In this document: positions 30,104 through 39,615 of the stretch, piece after piece | How positions within the stretch are numbered: position 1 is the stretch's first letter | Layout: every line of letters begins with the position of its first letter | Source: Neptunomonas qingdaonensis | GTDB lineage: Bacteria > Pseudomonadota > Gammaproteobacteria > Pseudomonadales > Balneatricaceae | Direction: 5' to 3' | Assembly: GCF_900113275.1 (NCBI RefSeq) | Contig: NZ_FOOU01000017.1 | Span: 1 to 64,000, forward strand | Length of the DNA stretch: 64,000 nucleotides | Position numbers and translations under genes: made by a program | Notes under the pieces: generated by a model | What the model was told of the DNA's origin: nothing | What the model saw: the letters and a program-made list of their open reading frames with translations, nothing else | Databases searched by the model: none

Positions 30104-30367
30104 TTAAGCCATAGCCTTGATTCGTGTGTTCATGCGGCTTTTGCTGCGGGCAATTTTGTTTTTCTCAAAAATGCCTTTGTTAACAGAAGCGTCCATGAAT
30201 GGCTGTGCAACTTTCAATGCTTCAGTTGCAGCAGCTTTGTCACCGCTTGCAATAGCAGCAGTAACTTTTTTGATGTACGTGCGAACCATGGAGCGGAGGC
30301 TAGCATTATGCTGACGACGTTTCTCCGACTGGCGAGCGCGTTTACGGGATCCTGCGGAGTTGGCCAC
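30104..30367 (-). CDS. rpsT: 30S ribosomal protein S20
   Basis: 87 residues, Ala/Lys/Arg-rich: MANSAGSRKRARQSEKRRQHN and KGIFEKNKIARSKSRMNTRI. A helical 16S binder. Divergent from murJ, as in E. coli and relatives. In E. coli S20 represses its own translation. Confidence 0.96.
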   Translation of the reverse strand: MANSAGSRKRARQSEKRRQHNASLRSMVRTYIKKVTAAIASGDKAAATEALKVAQPFMDASVNKGIFEKNKIARSKSRMNTRIKAMA

Positions 30368-30531
30368 AATCCGGCTCCTTTCAAGTAGGGTTAATTTCCA
30401 TCTGGTAAATCACCAGAATTTGAGACGCAAGATTATTCATGTTTCTGTGCCCGCTGTCAATAAAGAGAAGAAAGTTTATTATAAAATAGATAAGATGCGT
30501 GGCGTATATGGCCGTCGTTTAAAGGTGGATT

Positions 30532-32097
30532 GTGAATAAAGGCGCTGCAGAAGGGGTTAAAAAGCGGAGCGGATTGTTACGCTCCAGCGGTGTTGTCGGC
30601 ATCATGACGATGCTGTCTCGTGTTTTAGGCTTGGTTCGGGACGTTGTTATCGCTGGGTATTTTGGTGCCAGTGGCAGTGCTGATGCGTTTTTTGTGGCGT
30701 TCAAAATTCCTAATTTTTTGCGCCGTTTGTTTGCAGAGGGGGCTTTCTCACAGGCGTTTGTGCCTGTTTTATCAGAGTATCAGACGCAGCAGGATCATGA
30801 GGCGGTAAAGCGTCTGGTCGATAGGGTGGCTGGAACGCTGGGGCTTATTCTGTTGGTGATTACTATTGTGGCGGTGTTGGCTGCGCCAGTGCTGACGGCC
30901 ATTTTTGCACCGGGATTCTATATGAATCACAGTGCTAAGTTTGAGCTTGCATCTGAGATGCTGCGAATCACTTTTCCTTACTTGTTACTGATTTCTTTAA
31001 CCGCTTTTGCGGGGGCTATTCTGAATACTTATGGGCGTTTTGCTATCCCGGCATTTACGCCAGTGTTATTGAATGTCAGCTTGATTGGGTCTGCTGTATT
31101 TCTCAGCCCGATGTTTGACGAACCCATAGTGGCGCTAGCCTGGGGGGTGTTGATAGCGGGTGTGTTGCAGTTGGTGTTTCAGTTTCCTTTTTTAATGCAT
31201 CTGAAGTTGCTGCCAAAACCTGTGTTTGGATGGCAGGATGAAGGTGTTCAACGTATTCTTAAACTGATGATCCCCGCTTTATTTGGCGTGTCGGTTGCGC
31301 AGATAAATCTTCTGCTAGATACAGTGCTGGCGTCTTTTTTACAGACCGGGAGTGTCTCCTGGCTCTATTATTCGGACCGCTTGACTGAATTGCCGTTGGG
31401 TGTTTTTGGTATAGCGATATCGACAGTCATTCTGCCCAGCCTTGCCCGGAAACATGCCACTCGTTCGGCAAAAGAGTTCGCGCATACTCTGGACTGGGCA
31501 GTGCGTATGATTTTGTTGATTGGCTTGCCTTCCGCGGTGGCGTTGATTCTGTTGGCGGAGCCGCTCATCATTACCTTGTTTAAATACGGTGCGTTGACAG
31601 AAAGAGATGTCGCCATGTCGGCGATGAGTTTGCGGGCGTACTCCTGTGGATTGTTAGCGTTTATGTTGATTAAGGTATTGGCTCCCGGATATTTTTCGCG
31701 GCAGGATATGAAAACGCCGGTGAAAATTGCAGTTCAGGCGATGGTGGCTAATATGGTCTTGAATCTGTTGTTAATTTGGAATTTTCAGCATGTTGGCCTG
31801 GCAATGGCGACGGCATTATCTGCTTTTTTAAATGCAGGTCTTTTGTTGCGGGGCTTGCTGCGCGAAGGTGTATTTATATGGCAGCCGGGCTGGGCTATGT
31901 TGTTGGTGCGCCTGTTGCTGGCAGTGCTTGCGTTGGCTGCAGTGATCGTGTGGTTTAGCCCTGCAGCCAGTGTTTGGATGGCAGGTGATGTGTGGATGCG
32001 AGTTCAGCATATGTTGATTGTCGTCGTTGGCGGTGCCGCTGCGTACTTTGGTGTATTGCTGTTGGCAGGGCTTCGATTGGCACATATTCGGGCCTAA
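30532..32097 (+). CDS. murJ: Lipid II flippase MurJ
   Basis: 521 residues with about 14 membrane spans. It flips lipid II across the inner membrane for peptidoglycan synthesis. The N-terminal SGVVGIMTMLSRVLGLVRDVVIAGYFGAS and KIPNFLRRLFAEGAFSQAFVPVLSEY are diagnostic. The start is GTG behind an AAAGGTGG site; ATGs further in would cut the first helix. It precedes ribF as in E. coli and Pseudomonas. Confidence 0.96.
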   Translation: MNKGAAEGVKKRSGLLRSSGVVGIMTMLSRVLGLVRDVVIAGYFGASGSADAFFVAFKIPNFLRRLFAEGAFSQAFVPVLSEYQTQQDHEAVKRLVDRVAGTLGLILLVITIVAVLAAPVLTAIFAPGFYMNHSAKFELASEMLRITFPYLLLISLTAFAGAILNTYGRFAIPAFTPVLLNVSLIGSAVFLSPMFDEPIVALAWGVLIAGVLQLVFQFPFLMHLKLLPKPVFGWQDEGVQRILKLMIPALFGVSVAQINLLLDTVLASFLQTGSVSWLYYSDRLTELPLGVFGIAISTVILPSLARKHATRSAKEFAHTLDWAVRMILLIGLPSAVALILLAEPLIITLFKYGALTERDVAMSAMSLRAYSCGLLAFMLIKVLAPGYFSRQDMKTPVKIAVQAMVANMVLNLLLIWNFQHVGLAMATALSAFLNAGLLLRGLLREGVFIWQPGWAMLLVRLLLAVLALAAVIVWFSPAASVWMAGDVWMRVQHMLIVVVGGAAAYFGVLLLAGLRLAHIRA

Positions 32098-32171
32098 TTC
32101 GAATTTGCAGTACTCGTTGTGCACTAACTGAGCTATAATTCTGCGTTTTTCTTCAGGTTGTATTAAATTCG

Positions 32172-33104
32172 ATGGAATTGATTCGCGGGCTGCATAATTT
32201 ACGAGAGAAACACCGTGGATGTGTGGCTACCATTGGCAATTTTGATGGCGTCCATCTTGGGCATGTGCGTGTTTTGGAGCAGGTTAAGACCAAAGCACGG
32301 CAGCTGGGCTTGCCGACTACCGTAATTATCTTCGAGCCACAGCCTCGGGAGTTTTTTGGTGGTGATAATGTGCCGTCAAGATTGACTCGTTTTGGGGAAA
32401 AAGTCAGCCTGTTGCGGGCCCAGGGGATTGATCGTGTTTTGTGCCTGGCATTCAACGCTCAGTTACAGAAAATGACGGCCGCCGAGTTCGTTGAAAGCCT
32501 GTTATTGAAAGGGCTGGATGTAAAGCATTTCGTGGTGGGTGATGATTTCCGTTTTGGTTGCGATCGTGCCGGTGATTACCGGATGCTCAAGTCCGTCGGA
32601 GAGCAGTATGGTTTTAGCGTTGTTAATACCCAAACCTTCACTGTTGATGCTGAGCGGGTGAGTAGTTCTCGGGTCAGACAGGTATTGGAACAAAGCGATT
32701 TTGACCTGGCTGAGCGCCTGTTGGGGCGCCGCTACTGCATAACAGGGCGTGTTATGCATGGTCAGAAACTCGGGCGCCAGCTAGGTGTGCCTACAGCGAA
32801 TATCCGTATGCATCGGTTTATCGCGCCATTGAGAGGCGTTTATGCGGTCACAATGTATCGTGATCAGCAGTTGGTTGGACAAGGTGTGTGCAATATTGGG
32901 ATGCGCCCTACGGTCAATGGCACTCATCCGGTTTTAGAAGTTCACCTGTTAGGTTTTGACGGTGATCTTTATGGGCAGTTGCTCAGTGTGGAATTTGAAA
33001 AATTCCTGCGAAAAGAACAGAAGTTTGATGGGCTCGAACAGCTCCGCAAACAAATTTTTAATGATATAGAGGTGGCGCAAACCTATTTTGCTCAGCCTAA
33101 ATGA
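32172..33104 (+). CDS. ribF: Bifunctional riboflavin kinase/FAD synthetase
   Basis: 310 residues. N-terminal nucleotidyltransferase domain with ATIGNFDGVHLGH (near 18-30) and SSSRVRQVL. C-terminal riboflavin kinase domain with GRVMHGQKLGRQLGVPTANI and VYAV, NIGMRPTVNGT. It converts riboflavin to FMN and FAD. The upstream gap has a TATAAT at 32134-32139 but no good minus-35 box. Begins the ribF-ileS-lspA-fkpB series. Confidence 0.96.
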   Translation: MELIRGLHNLREKHRGCVATIGNFDGVHLGHVRVLEQVKTKARQLGLPTTVIIFEPQPREFFGGDNVPSRLTRFGEKVSLLRAQGIDRVLCLAFNAQLQKMTAAEFVESLLLKGLDVKHFVVGDDFRFGCDRAGDYRMLKSVGEQYGFSVVNTQTFTVDAERVSSSRVRQVLEQSDFDLAERLLGRRYCITGRVMHGQKLGRQLGVPTANIRMHRFIAPLRGVYAVTMYRDQQLVGQGVCNIGMRPTVNGTHPVLEVHLLGFDGDLYGQLLSVEFEKFLRKEQKFDGLEQLRKQIFNDIEVAQTYFAQPK

Positions 33105-33119
33105 TCTGGAATAAATGTG

Positions 33120-35951
33120 ATGACCGACTATAAAGCGACATTGAATCTGCCGGATACCGAATTCCCAATGCGAGGTAACCTGGCGAAGCGTGAGCCCGAT
33201 ATGCTAAAAAAATGGCAGGATATGGGGTTATACCAGAAGATTCGTGAGATAAGTGCAGGCCGGCCGACGTTTGTTTTGCATGATGGGCCTCCCTACGCGA
33301 ACGGCAACATTCATCTTGGCCACGCTGTTAACAAAGTATTGAAAGATATTATCGTTAAATCTAAAACGCTCAGCGGCTTTGATGCGCCTTATGTGCCTGG
33401 TTGGGATTGCCATGGTTTGCCCATCGAGCACAAGGTGGAAGTCACCCACGGCAAGAACATGGGGGCAGATAAAACCCGCGAACTATGCCGCAGCTATGCG
33501 CATGAGCAGATTGAAGGTCAGAAAAATGACTTTATTCGCCTGGGTGTGTTTGGTGATTGGGCTAATCCATACAAAACAATGGATTTTGCCAATGAAGCAG
33601 GAGAGATCCGCGCTTTAGGGAAAATGGTAGAAGGCGGGTACGTTTTTAAAGGCCTGAAACCGGTTAACTGGTGTTTTGATTGCGGTTCAGCGCTGGCTGA
33701 GGCGGAAGTGGAATATGCGGATAAAAAATCGTCAGCCATCGATGTGGCTTTCGAATGTACTGCAGCGGATAAATTAGCGGCTGCATTCGGTTTGAGTGCG
33801 CTGGATAAGCCGGCTTTTTCTGTTATCTGGACGACGACACCCTGGACAATTCCTGCTAACCAGGCGATGAATGTTCATCCTGAGTTTGAATATGCGCTGG
33901 TGGATGTGGGCGACCGTTTTCTGCTGTTGGCAGCGGAGTTGGTTGAAAGTTGTTTGCAACGCTATGAATTGCAAGGCCATATTGTGGCTAAAACAATGGG
34001 TGCAACACTAGAGCATATCGCCTTTAAGCACCCGCTGTATGATCGTGAGTCTCCGATCTATTTGGCTGATTATGTGGCGCTGGATGCCGGTACTGGTATC
34101 GTACACTCCTCACCCGCCTACGGCGTAGATGACTTTGTAACTTGTCGTAGCTACGGCATGGAATTTGACCAGATTTTGAGTCTGGTGAAAGCTGATGGTG
34201 TTTATATTGACGATCTGGAAGACTTTGGTGGGTTATCCATCTGGGATGCCAATCCTAAGATCGTCGAAAAGTTACAAGAAAAGCAGCGTTTGCTGACGCA
34301 TAAAACTATCACTCATAGTTATATGCATTGCTGGCGACATAAAACGCCATTGATCTACCGTGCGACAGCGCAGTGGTTTGTGGGTATGGATAAACAACCC
34401 GAATCTGGCACGACATTACGCGAGAGTGCGCTGGACGCGATCGAAAAAACTCAGTTTGTACCGGGTTGGGGTAAACCGCGTTTGCACAGCATGATTGCTA
34501 ATCGTCCCGACTGGTGTATCTCGCGTCAGCGTAACTGGGGTGTGCCGATCCCGTTTTTCCTGAATAAAGAAACAGGTGAGCTACATGAGGATACGGTTGC
34601 ACTGATCGAGCAAGTGGCCTTGCGTGTTGAGCAAGAGGGTATTGAAGCTTGGTTTAAACTGGATTCCGCTGAGCTGCTGGGTGACGACGCTGATCAATAT
34701 GACAAAGTCACCGATACATTAGATGTATGGTTTGACTCAGGTACGACACACTGGCATGTGATGCGTGGTTCTCATCCAATGGGGCATGATAGCGGCCCGC
34801 GTGCTGATCTGTATCTGGAAGGCTCGGATCAGCATCGAGGATGGTTCCATTCATCCTTGCTGACAGGTTGTGCGATTGACGGTCATGCGCCCTATAAAGA
34901 GCTGCTAACCCACGGTTTTACCGTTGATGAGAAGGGCTATAAAATGTCTAAATCATTGGGTAATACGGTCGTTCCGCAAGAAGTGACGGATACCTTAGGC
35001 GCAGATATTCTGCGTTTATGGGTAGCCTCAACCGATTACTCAGGTGAAATGGCGGTATCAAAGCAGATCCTGCAGCGTACAGCCGACTCCTATCGTCGTA
35101 TCCGAAACACATCCCGATTCCTGTTGGCGAATCTGAATGGTTTTGATCCGGTGACGGATCTGGTGGCACCAGAAAATATGCTGGCACTGGATCGCTGGGC
35201 TGTTGATGCCACTGCTCGCTTACAAGAGAAGGTCAAAGAATCATACGCCAGTTATCGCTTTTTGGATGTTTATCAGCAGGTGCACCATTTCTGTGTTCAG
35301 GAGTTAGGTGGTTTCTATCTGGATATCATCAAGGACCGCCAGTACACCACTAAAGCCGACAGTCTGGTGCGCCACTCTTGTCAGACAGCGCTTTATCATA
35401 TTGCACAGGCGCTGACTCGCTGGATTGCGCCGATCCTCAGCTTTACTGCAGAAGAGATCTACGCCGCATTGCCGGGTCAGGGCAAGAGCGAAAGCATCTT
35501 CTTTGAAACCTGGTACGAAGGCTTGTTTGAGCTGGATGCCGACGTTGCTTTTGACCGGGATTACTGGGTTCGGATCTTCGCTGTAAAAAGTGCGGTCAAC
35601 AAAGTATTGGAAGAAGCGCGTAACGAAAAACTGGTGAAAGCATCCTTATCTACGGAAGCTACTCTGTATGTGAATGACAGCATTATGGCTGACCTGCAGC
35701 AGTTGGGTGATGAGCTGCGGTTCGTCCTGATTACATCAGAGGCGGCGCTGAAACCCCTCAGTGAGGCTGAAGCGGCACGTGAAACCGAACTGGATGGAAT
35801 GAAGGTCGCGCTGAAGGCGTCCGAGCATGTGAAATGTGAGCGTTGCTGGCATCACCGCGAAGATGTGGGTGCGCATGCTGACCATCCGGAGTTGTGTAAT
35901 CGTTGCGTAGATAATGTTTATGGTGTGGGTGAGGCGCGGAAATTCGCTTAA
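33120..35951 (+). CDS. ileS: Isoleucyl-tRNA synthetase
   Basis: 943 residues, bacterial type. HLGH at 65-68 and KMSKS at about 608-612 are the class I signatures. The CP1 editing domain has [11 protein letters not shown]. The C-terminal zinc module [12 protein letters not shown]...CNRC is present, which places it in the ordinary group rather than the mupirocin-resistant type. The ATG at 33120 is preferred to the GTG at 33117. Confidence 0.97.
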   Translation: MTDYKATLNLPDTEFPMRGNLAKREPDMLKKWQDMGLYQKIREISAGRPTFVLHDGPPYANGNIHLGHAVNKVLKDIIVKSKTLSGFDAPYVPGWDCHGLPIEHKVEVTHGKNMGADKTRELCRSYAHEQIEGQKNDFIRLGVFGDWANPYKTMDFANEAGEIRALGKMVEGGYVFKGLKPVNWCFDCGSALAEAEVEYADKKSSAIDVAFECTAADKLAAAFGLSALDKPAFSVIWTTTPWTIPANQAMNVHPEFEYALVDVGDRFLLLAAELVESCLQRYELQGHIVAKTMGATLEHIAFKHPLYDRESPIYLADYVALDAGTGIVHSSPAYGVDDFVTCRSYGMEFDQILSLVKADGVYIDDLEDFGGLSIWDANPKIVEKLQEKQRLLTHKTITHSYMHCWRHKTPLIYRATAQWFVGMDKQPESGTTLRESALDAIEKTQFVPGWGKPRLHSMIANRPDWCISRQRNWGVPIPFFLNKETGELHEDTVALIEQVALRVEQEGIEAWFKLDSAELLGDDADQYDKVTDTLDVWFDSGTTHWHVMRGSHPMGHDSGPRADLYLEGSDQHRGWFHSSLLTGCAIDGHAPYKELLTHGFTVDEKGYKMSKSLGNTVVPQEVTDTLGADILRLWVASTDYSGEMAVSKQILQRTADSYRRIRNTSRFLLANLNGFDPVTDLVAPENMLALDRWAVDATARLQEKVKESYASYRFLDVYQQVHHFCVQELGGFYLDIIKDRQYTTKADSLVRHSCQTALYHIAQALTRWIAPILSFTAEEIYAALPGQGKSESIFFETWYEGLFELDADVAFDRDYWVRIFAVKSAVNKVLEEARNEKLVKASLSTEATLYVNDSIMADLQQLGDELRFVLITSEAALKPLSEAEAARETELDGMKVALKASEHVKCERCWHHREDVGAHADHPELCNRCVDNVYGVGEARKFA

Positions 35952-35955
35952 AAAA

Positions 35956-36501
35956 ATGACGAAACTGGTAACAGGAAGCACGTTGGGTTCATTAAAATGG
36001 TTGTGGCTAACTGTATTTGTGTTAGCGGCTGATCTGCTGAGTAAGAAACTGGCACAGCAATGGCTGGATTATGGTGTGCCACATTCACTATTCAGCGGAT
36101 TAGATATGACGCTGCTCTATAACACGGGCGCGGCATTTAGTTTTTTATCTGAAGCAGGCGGTTGGCAGCGTTGGTTATTTGTTGCTATTGCCGTGTTGAT
36201 TAGTGGTGTGCTGGTTGTCTGGCTGAAACGTACCGATAAGCGTCAGTGGTGGCTGGGTATGGGCTTGGCTCTGATACTTGGCGGCGCATTGGGAAATCTG
36301 CATGACCGCATTTTGTTGGGTTATGTTGTCGATTTCATATCTGTCTATTATCAGACAAGCTTCTTTCCGGCGTTTAATTTAGCGGATAGTGCGATCACGC
36401 TTGGTGCAGCCATTATGATTATTGATATGCTGTTTTTGGAAAAGCAGAATGAAGATGCTAATGGTGAGCCAGAAGAGCATCCCGACCGGAGAAAAACATG
36501 A
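35956..36501 (+). CDS. lspA: Lipoprotein signal peptidase
   Basis: 181 residues with four membrane spans. The catalytic Asp pair is in GNLHDRILLGYVVDF and FNLADSAI. It removes signal peptides from prolipoproteins after Lgt modification. The ATG at 35956 lies 4 bases after ileS; an ATG at 35914 lies inside ileS and would add an un-family-like extension. The C-terminal tail is charged and longer than that of E. coli LspA (164). Overlaps fkpB by ATGA. Confidence 0.95.
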   Translation: MTKLVTGSTLGSLKWLWLTVFVLAADLLSKKLAQQWLDYGVPHSLFSGLDMTLLYNTGAAFSFLSEAGGWQRWLFVAIAVLISGVLVVWLKRTDKRQWWLGMGLALILGGALGNLHDRILLGYVVDFISVYYQTSFFPAFNLADSAITLGAAIMIIDMLFLEKQNEDANGEPEEHPDRRKT

Positions 36502-36941
36502 CTGAGCAAATAATTGAACAACTGCAAATAGGTCCTGAAAAAACCATCACATTACACTTTGAAATAAGGTTGCAGAGTGGTGATGTGGTGGACAGTAATT
36601 TCAAGGGGCAGCCGGCGACTTTCACTATTGGTGACGGTAATATGCTGGCTGGATTTGAAGCCGCAATTTTTGGTCTGAAAGCAGGTGATCGCCAAACCTT
36701 TCAAATTACGCCTGAACACGGATTTGGTATGCCTAATCCGAGTAATATTCAAAAAGTAGGGCGTGAAAACTTTGCTGATATGGAGCTTGAATCAGGCTTG
36801 GTTGTCGCCTTTCAGGATGCCAGTGGCGAACTGCCGGGTGTTGTTGTTTCATTTGATGAAAAAAATGTTGCTGTTGATTTCAATCATCCACTGGCAGGCA
36901 AAACCCTGGAGTTTGAAGTCGAAATACTTGAAGTGCTTTAA
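36498..36941 (+). CDS. fkpB: FKBP-type peptidyl-prolyl isomerase (SlpA/FkpB)
   Basis: 147 residues of the SlyD-like FKBP group: TLHFEIRLQSGDVVDSNFKGQPATFTIGDGNMLAGFEAAIFGLKAGD, followed by an IF-domain insert and the VDFNHPLAGKTLEFEVEI block. No SlyD-type metal-binding tail. It usually sits between lspA and ispH; here ispH is absent and a terminator follows. Confidence 0.92.
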   Translation: MTEQIIEQLQIGPEKTITLHFEIRLQSGDVVDSNFKGQPATFTIGDGNMLAGFEAAIFGLKAGDRQTFQITPEHGFGMPNPSNIQKVGRENFADMELESGLVVAFQDASGELPGVVVSFDEKNVAVDFNHPLAGKTLEFEVEILEVL

Positions 36942-36965
36942 AGAGGTGCTTTAAAGCGCTGTTTT
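36932..36965 (+). terminator. Terminator overlapping the end of fkpB
   Basis: AGTGCTTTAAA (36932-36942) pairs over 11 positions, with one G-T pair, with TTTAAAGCGCT (36950-36960). A 7-base loop separates the arms and a TTTT run starts at 36962. The 5-prime arm includes the fkpB stop codon. It also appears as an 11-base direct repeat (GTGCTTTAAAG). Confidence 0.7.
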
Positions 36966-37250
36966 AAGAAGTAGTTGAAATGCCTCTTAGCTGTTATCTG
37001 CTGTTATGTAAGTTAGACAAGGATTGTCTTCCCTCCTCATGCTATAAAACTCCTGCTGTTTTTTACTTTCTGTCGAAAATGGCCACATTCATTTTTTAGC
37101 CTATACTATTATTGCTGCTGTGTTTAGATTTTCTACAGTAAGCAAACAGTAGCACGTTACGTGTTTGAATTTGAATGAAATCTTCATGGAAAGAAGATTA
37201 GCCAAGACAACGGATTGTTAATGCTCCAGTACAGATAAATATATAATTAT
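36966..37250 (+). promoter_or_regulatory. Gap before the pilin operon
   Basis: About 285 AT-rich bases without a gene. A TATACT box at 37102-37107 could be a minus-10, with no clear minus-35. There is no sigma-54 TGGCAC-N5-TTGC motif and no trace of ispH. Possible leader for fimU of about 140 bases. Otherwise nothing recognised. Confidence 0.35.
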
Positions 37251-37748
37251 ATGAAGCGAAACCTTGGTTTTACACTCGTTGAATTAATGGTGACTTTGGC
37301 TGTTTTAGTGATATTGATCAGTATAGCCATCCCTAGTTTTATGAACATGATTCAGAATAGCCGCTCAGCTGCTTTAGCCAATAGCATTGTTATTGCATTG
37401 AATGTGGCACGTAGCGAGGCAGTCAAAAGAAATGCCTTGGTGAACCTTTGTCCCAGTAGTGATGGCGCAACCTGTATGGCGGCGCCACTCGACTGGAGCG
37501 TAGGCTGGATTGTCCAGCAAAATGCTGGAGCGACTTTGCAGGTTTGGGATGCACCGGATGCGGGTGCCGTGATTGCTCAAACGGGCGGCGCGGCGGCCAT
37601 TCAGTTTGATGGCAGTGGGTTGATGAGGCTGCCGGCGGCGGCGGTCACTATTAATAGCCGCTACCCTAACTGTACAGGGCAGCAAGCCAGACAGCTACAG
37701 ATCAGTATTACGGGACGCGTTAGTGTAACGCGGGTGGCTTGTCCATAG
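37251..37748 (+). CDS. fimU: Type IV minor pilin, FimU/FimT-like (GspH fold)
   Basis: 165 residues. The prepilin cleavage site is after Gly6 (MKRNLG, then FTLVELMVTLAVLVIL with Glu at +5). The SRSAALANSIVIALNVARSEAVKRN stretch is the GspH/FimT signature. Later cysteines (NLCPS, ATC, PNC, VACP) suggest disulfides. Together with PilV, W, X and E it primes pilus assembly. First gene of the cluster in the same order as Pseudomonas fimU-pilVWX. Confidence 0.85.
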   Translation: MKRNLGFTLVELMVTLAVLVILISIAIPSFMNMIQNSRSAALANSIVIALNVARSEAVKRNALVNLCPSSDGATCMAAPLDWSVGWIVQQNAGATLQVWDAPDAGAVIAQTGGAAAIQFDGSGLMRLPAAAVTINSRYPNCTGQQARQLQISITGRVSVTRVACP

Positions 37749-37758
37749 AGTAACTATC

Positions 37759-37794
37759 TGAATGGATATATGAACGGATATATGAACGGTTATG
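37759..37794 (+). repeat. Three 12-base tandem copies at the pilV start
   Basis: Copies TGAATGGATATA, TGAACGGATATA and TGAACGGTTATG lie end to end at 37759-37770, 37771-37782 and 37783-37794. They span the first ATG assigned to pilV and encode a repeated NGYM. Confidence 0.8.
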
Positions 37795-38267
37795 TGAAAA
37801 TGAAAAAAAACAAACAAGCCGGGTCTAGCTTAATAGAGGTGCTGATTACCGTTTTAGTGTTGTCGGTAGGTTTGCTGGGTATGGCGACACTACAGTTTGA
37901 TGCAGTGAAGTTAAACCATGATTCCTTTTTACGTTCTCAGGCGGTTAATTTGGCTTACGATATGTCTGATCGTATCAGAGTAAACAGATCGGGAGCGAAT
38001 GCTGGAGATTACGCTATCGCAATTGCTGCAGCACCACCCTCAGCCGTTGATACACCTGCTACTCCTGCTGAAATAGCCGATTCAGATATGAACATTTGGT
38101 TAAATAACTTAGCCTCAGAGCTTCCCTCTGGTGATGGAAGTATTGCGTACCGGACGGATGGCAATGTTAATCAGTTTGGAGATGAGTTTACCGTACAGGT
38201 TTGCTGGGATGAAAGTCGCGGAAATGGTGCCCCATTAACATGCTTCAGTTTTGTGACAGGTTTATGA
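37770..38267 (+). CDS. pilV: Type IV minor pilin PilV
   Basis: 165 residues from ATG 37770. The prepilin peptidase site is AG/SSLIEVLITVLVLSVGLLG, with Glu at +5 and Ser rather than Phe at +1. The start is uncertain: the first ten codons arise from a tandem repeat and no clear ribosome-binding site is seen, while ATG 37800 gives a shorter, more usual leader (MKKNKQAG). It overlaps pilW at its stop codon. Confidence 0.85.
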   Translation: MNGYMNGYVKMKKNKQAGSSLIEVLITVLVLSVGLLGMATLQFDAVKLNHDSFLRSQAVNLAYDMSDRIRVNRSGANAGDYAIAIAAAPPSAVDTPATPAEIADSDMNIWLNNLASELPSGDGSIAYRTDGNVNQFGDEFTVQVCWDESRGNGAPLTCFSFVTGL

Positions 38268-38980
38268 TGAGAAACAGGCCTTTTGAACATGTGCGCAGTG
38301 CAGAGAGAGGTTTTTCTCTGATTGAGTTAATGATCTCGATGGTATTAGGGCTGGTATTGATTACCGGCGTTATCAATCTCTTTTTGGCTTCTAGTCAAAC
38401 CTATAGATTGCAGGACGCTATGTTTCGAGTACAAGAGTCTGGGCGGTTTGCTCTGGATTTTGTGTTAAGGGATTTAAGGTCGGCAGGATTCCAGAATGTA
38501 CTGCCAACGAACACTTTCAGAAATACCAGCATTCAGGCAGTTGAGGGATTTCTACCTGCCGCAGCGGCTCCGCTTGGTGATGTTAAGGATGATGTCACTA
38601 GTGAAGCATTAAAAATATTTTCGACAGGTATCGCAGGTGGTGATGTTTATTACTATGTCGCGCCTGATGTTGGTGGAAGGCTAACATTGTTTCGAAATTT
38701 AAGTGCAGTTGTTGAAGGTGTCGAAGATGTTGCGTTTCTTTATGGAGTCGATACATCAGGTGATCGGCAGGCGGATAGCTTTTTGGCTCTTGGTGCTGTG
38801 ACTGCTGCGCAATGGAGCGATGTTGTGGCTGTCAGAGTTAGCTTTTTAGTCGCTAGCAACGATGCGGGTGTCGTTGAAGCTGTGCAAGCCCCGCCAGCGC
38901 CGTTTGCCAGTATTCCTTCGGATAGACGTATGTATCAGGCATTCACGTCAACGGTTGCTTTACGTAACAAAATGCCATAA
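38264..38980 (+). CDS. pilW: Type IV minor pilin PilW
   Basis: 238 residues from an ATG overlapping the pilV stop. Prepilin site ERG/FSLIELMISMVLGLVLITG. The following ESGRFALDFVLRDLRSAGF segment is typical of PilW. An earlier in-frame start at 38240 would lie inside pilV and lengthen the leader. The stop overlaps the pilX start. Confidence 0.87.
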   Translation: MMRNRPFEHVRSAERGFSLIELMISMVLGLVLITGVINLFLASSQTYRLQDAMFRVQESGRFALDFVLRDLRSAGFQNVLPTNTFRNTSIQAVEGFLPAAAAPLGDVKDDVTSEALKIFSTGIAGGDVYYYVAPDVGGRLTLFRNLSAVVEGVEDVAFLYGVDTSGDRQADSFLALGAVTAAQWSDVVAVRVSFLVASNDAGVVEAVQAPPAPFASIPSDRRMYQAFTSTVALRNKMP

Positions 38981-39603
38981 TGGAAAACGGCCCAACGCAT
39001 ATGAATAAAAAACTACAAAATATTAGCGGATGGAAGCGTCAGCAAGGTGCTGCGTTGATAGTAGGCATGGTCATGATGCTGGTATTAACAATTATTGGTT
39101 TAAGTGCAATGCAAGGCACTGCAATGCAAGAAAAAATGAGCGGTAACATGCGTGATGCAAATTTGGCGTTGCAGGCGGGTGAAGCCGCGCTACGGTATGT
39201 AGAGGAAGGATATTTAAAGAGTCTGGATGATTTGGACGTCGGTAAGCCCTACGGAAGTTGTGCCGCTAATTGTCAAATTATTAACTCCTCAGATGCAACC
39301 ACGTTGCCGGCCTCAGATAATGCTGCCTGGGATACCCAATCGATTAATTTTGGAAGTCTAAATGCCCCAAATGGTAATGTTATATCAGCCCCTGCAGGCT
39401 CAGAAATAAACACCAGTCATTTCCATTCTGTACCTTCTTTCGTGGTTGAATATGTGTCGTATAAAACGGATTCATATGATATCGGAGGAGGTGTTGTAGA
39501 GGATACGGGGAGCGCATTGTATCGCAATACCATTAAAGCACGGGGTGGCTCGGAAAATTCCGAAGTTTTACTGGAAACTATTTTTGCGCGTCGTTTCAGA
39601 TAA
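38980..39603 (+). CDS. pilX: Type IV minor pilin PilX
   Basis: 207 residues. A membrane helix RQQGAALIVGMVMMLVLTIIGLSAMQGT lacks the Glu+5 of classical pilins, as in the PilX N-terminal family. MQEKMSGNMRDANLALQAGEAALRYVE follows. ATG 39001 (MNKKLQ) is an alternative start. Works with PilY1 at the pilus tip. Confidence 0.87.
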   Translation: MENGPTHMNKKLQNISGWKRQQGAALIVGMVMMLVLTIIGLSAMQGTAMQEKMSGNMRDANLALQAGEAALRYVEEGYLKSLDDLDVGKPYGSCAANCQIINSSDATTLPASDNAAWDTQSINFGSLNAPNGNVISAPAGSEINTSHFHSVPSFVVEYVSYKTDSYDIGGGVVEDTGSALYRNTIKARGGSENSEVLLETIFARRFR

Positions 39604-39615
39604 AAGGAGGTTGTG

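Noticed and set aside
36933-36956. 11-base direct repeat GTGCTTTAAAG after fkpB
   Set aside because: Explained by the self-complementary TTTAAA core in the two arms of the terminator.
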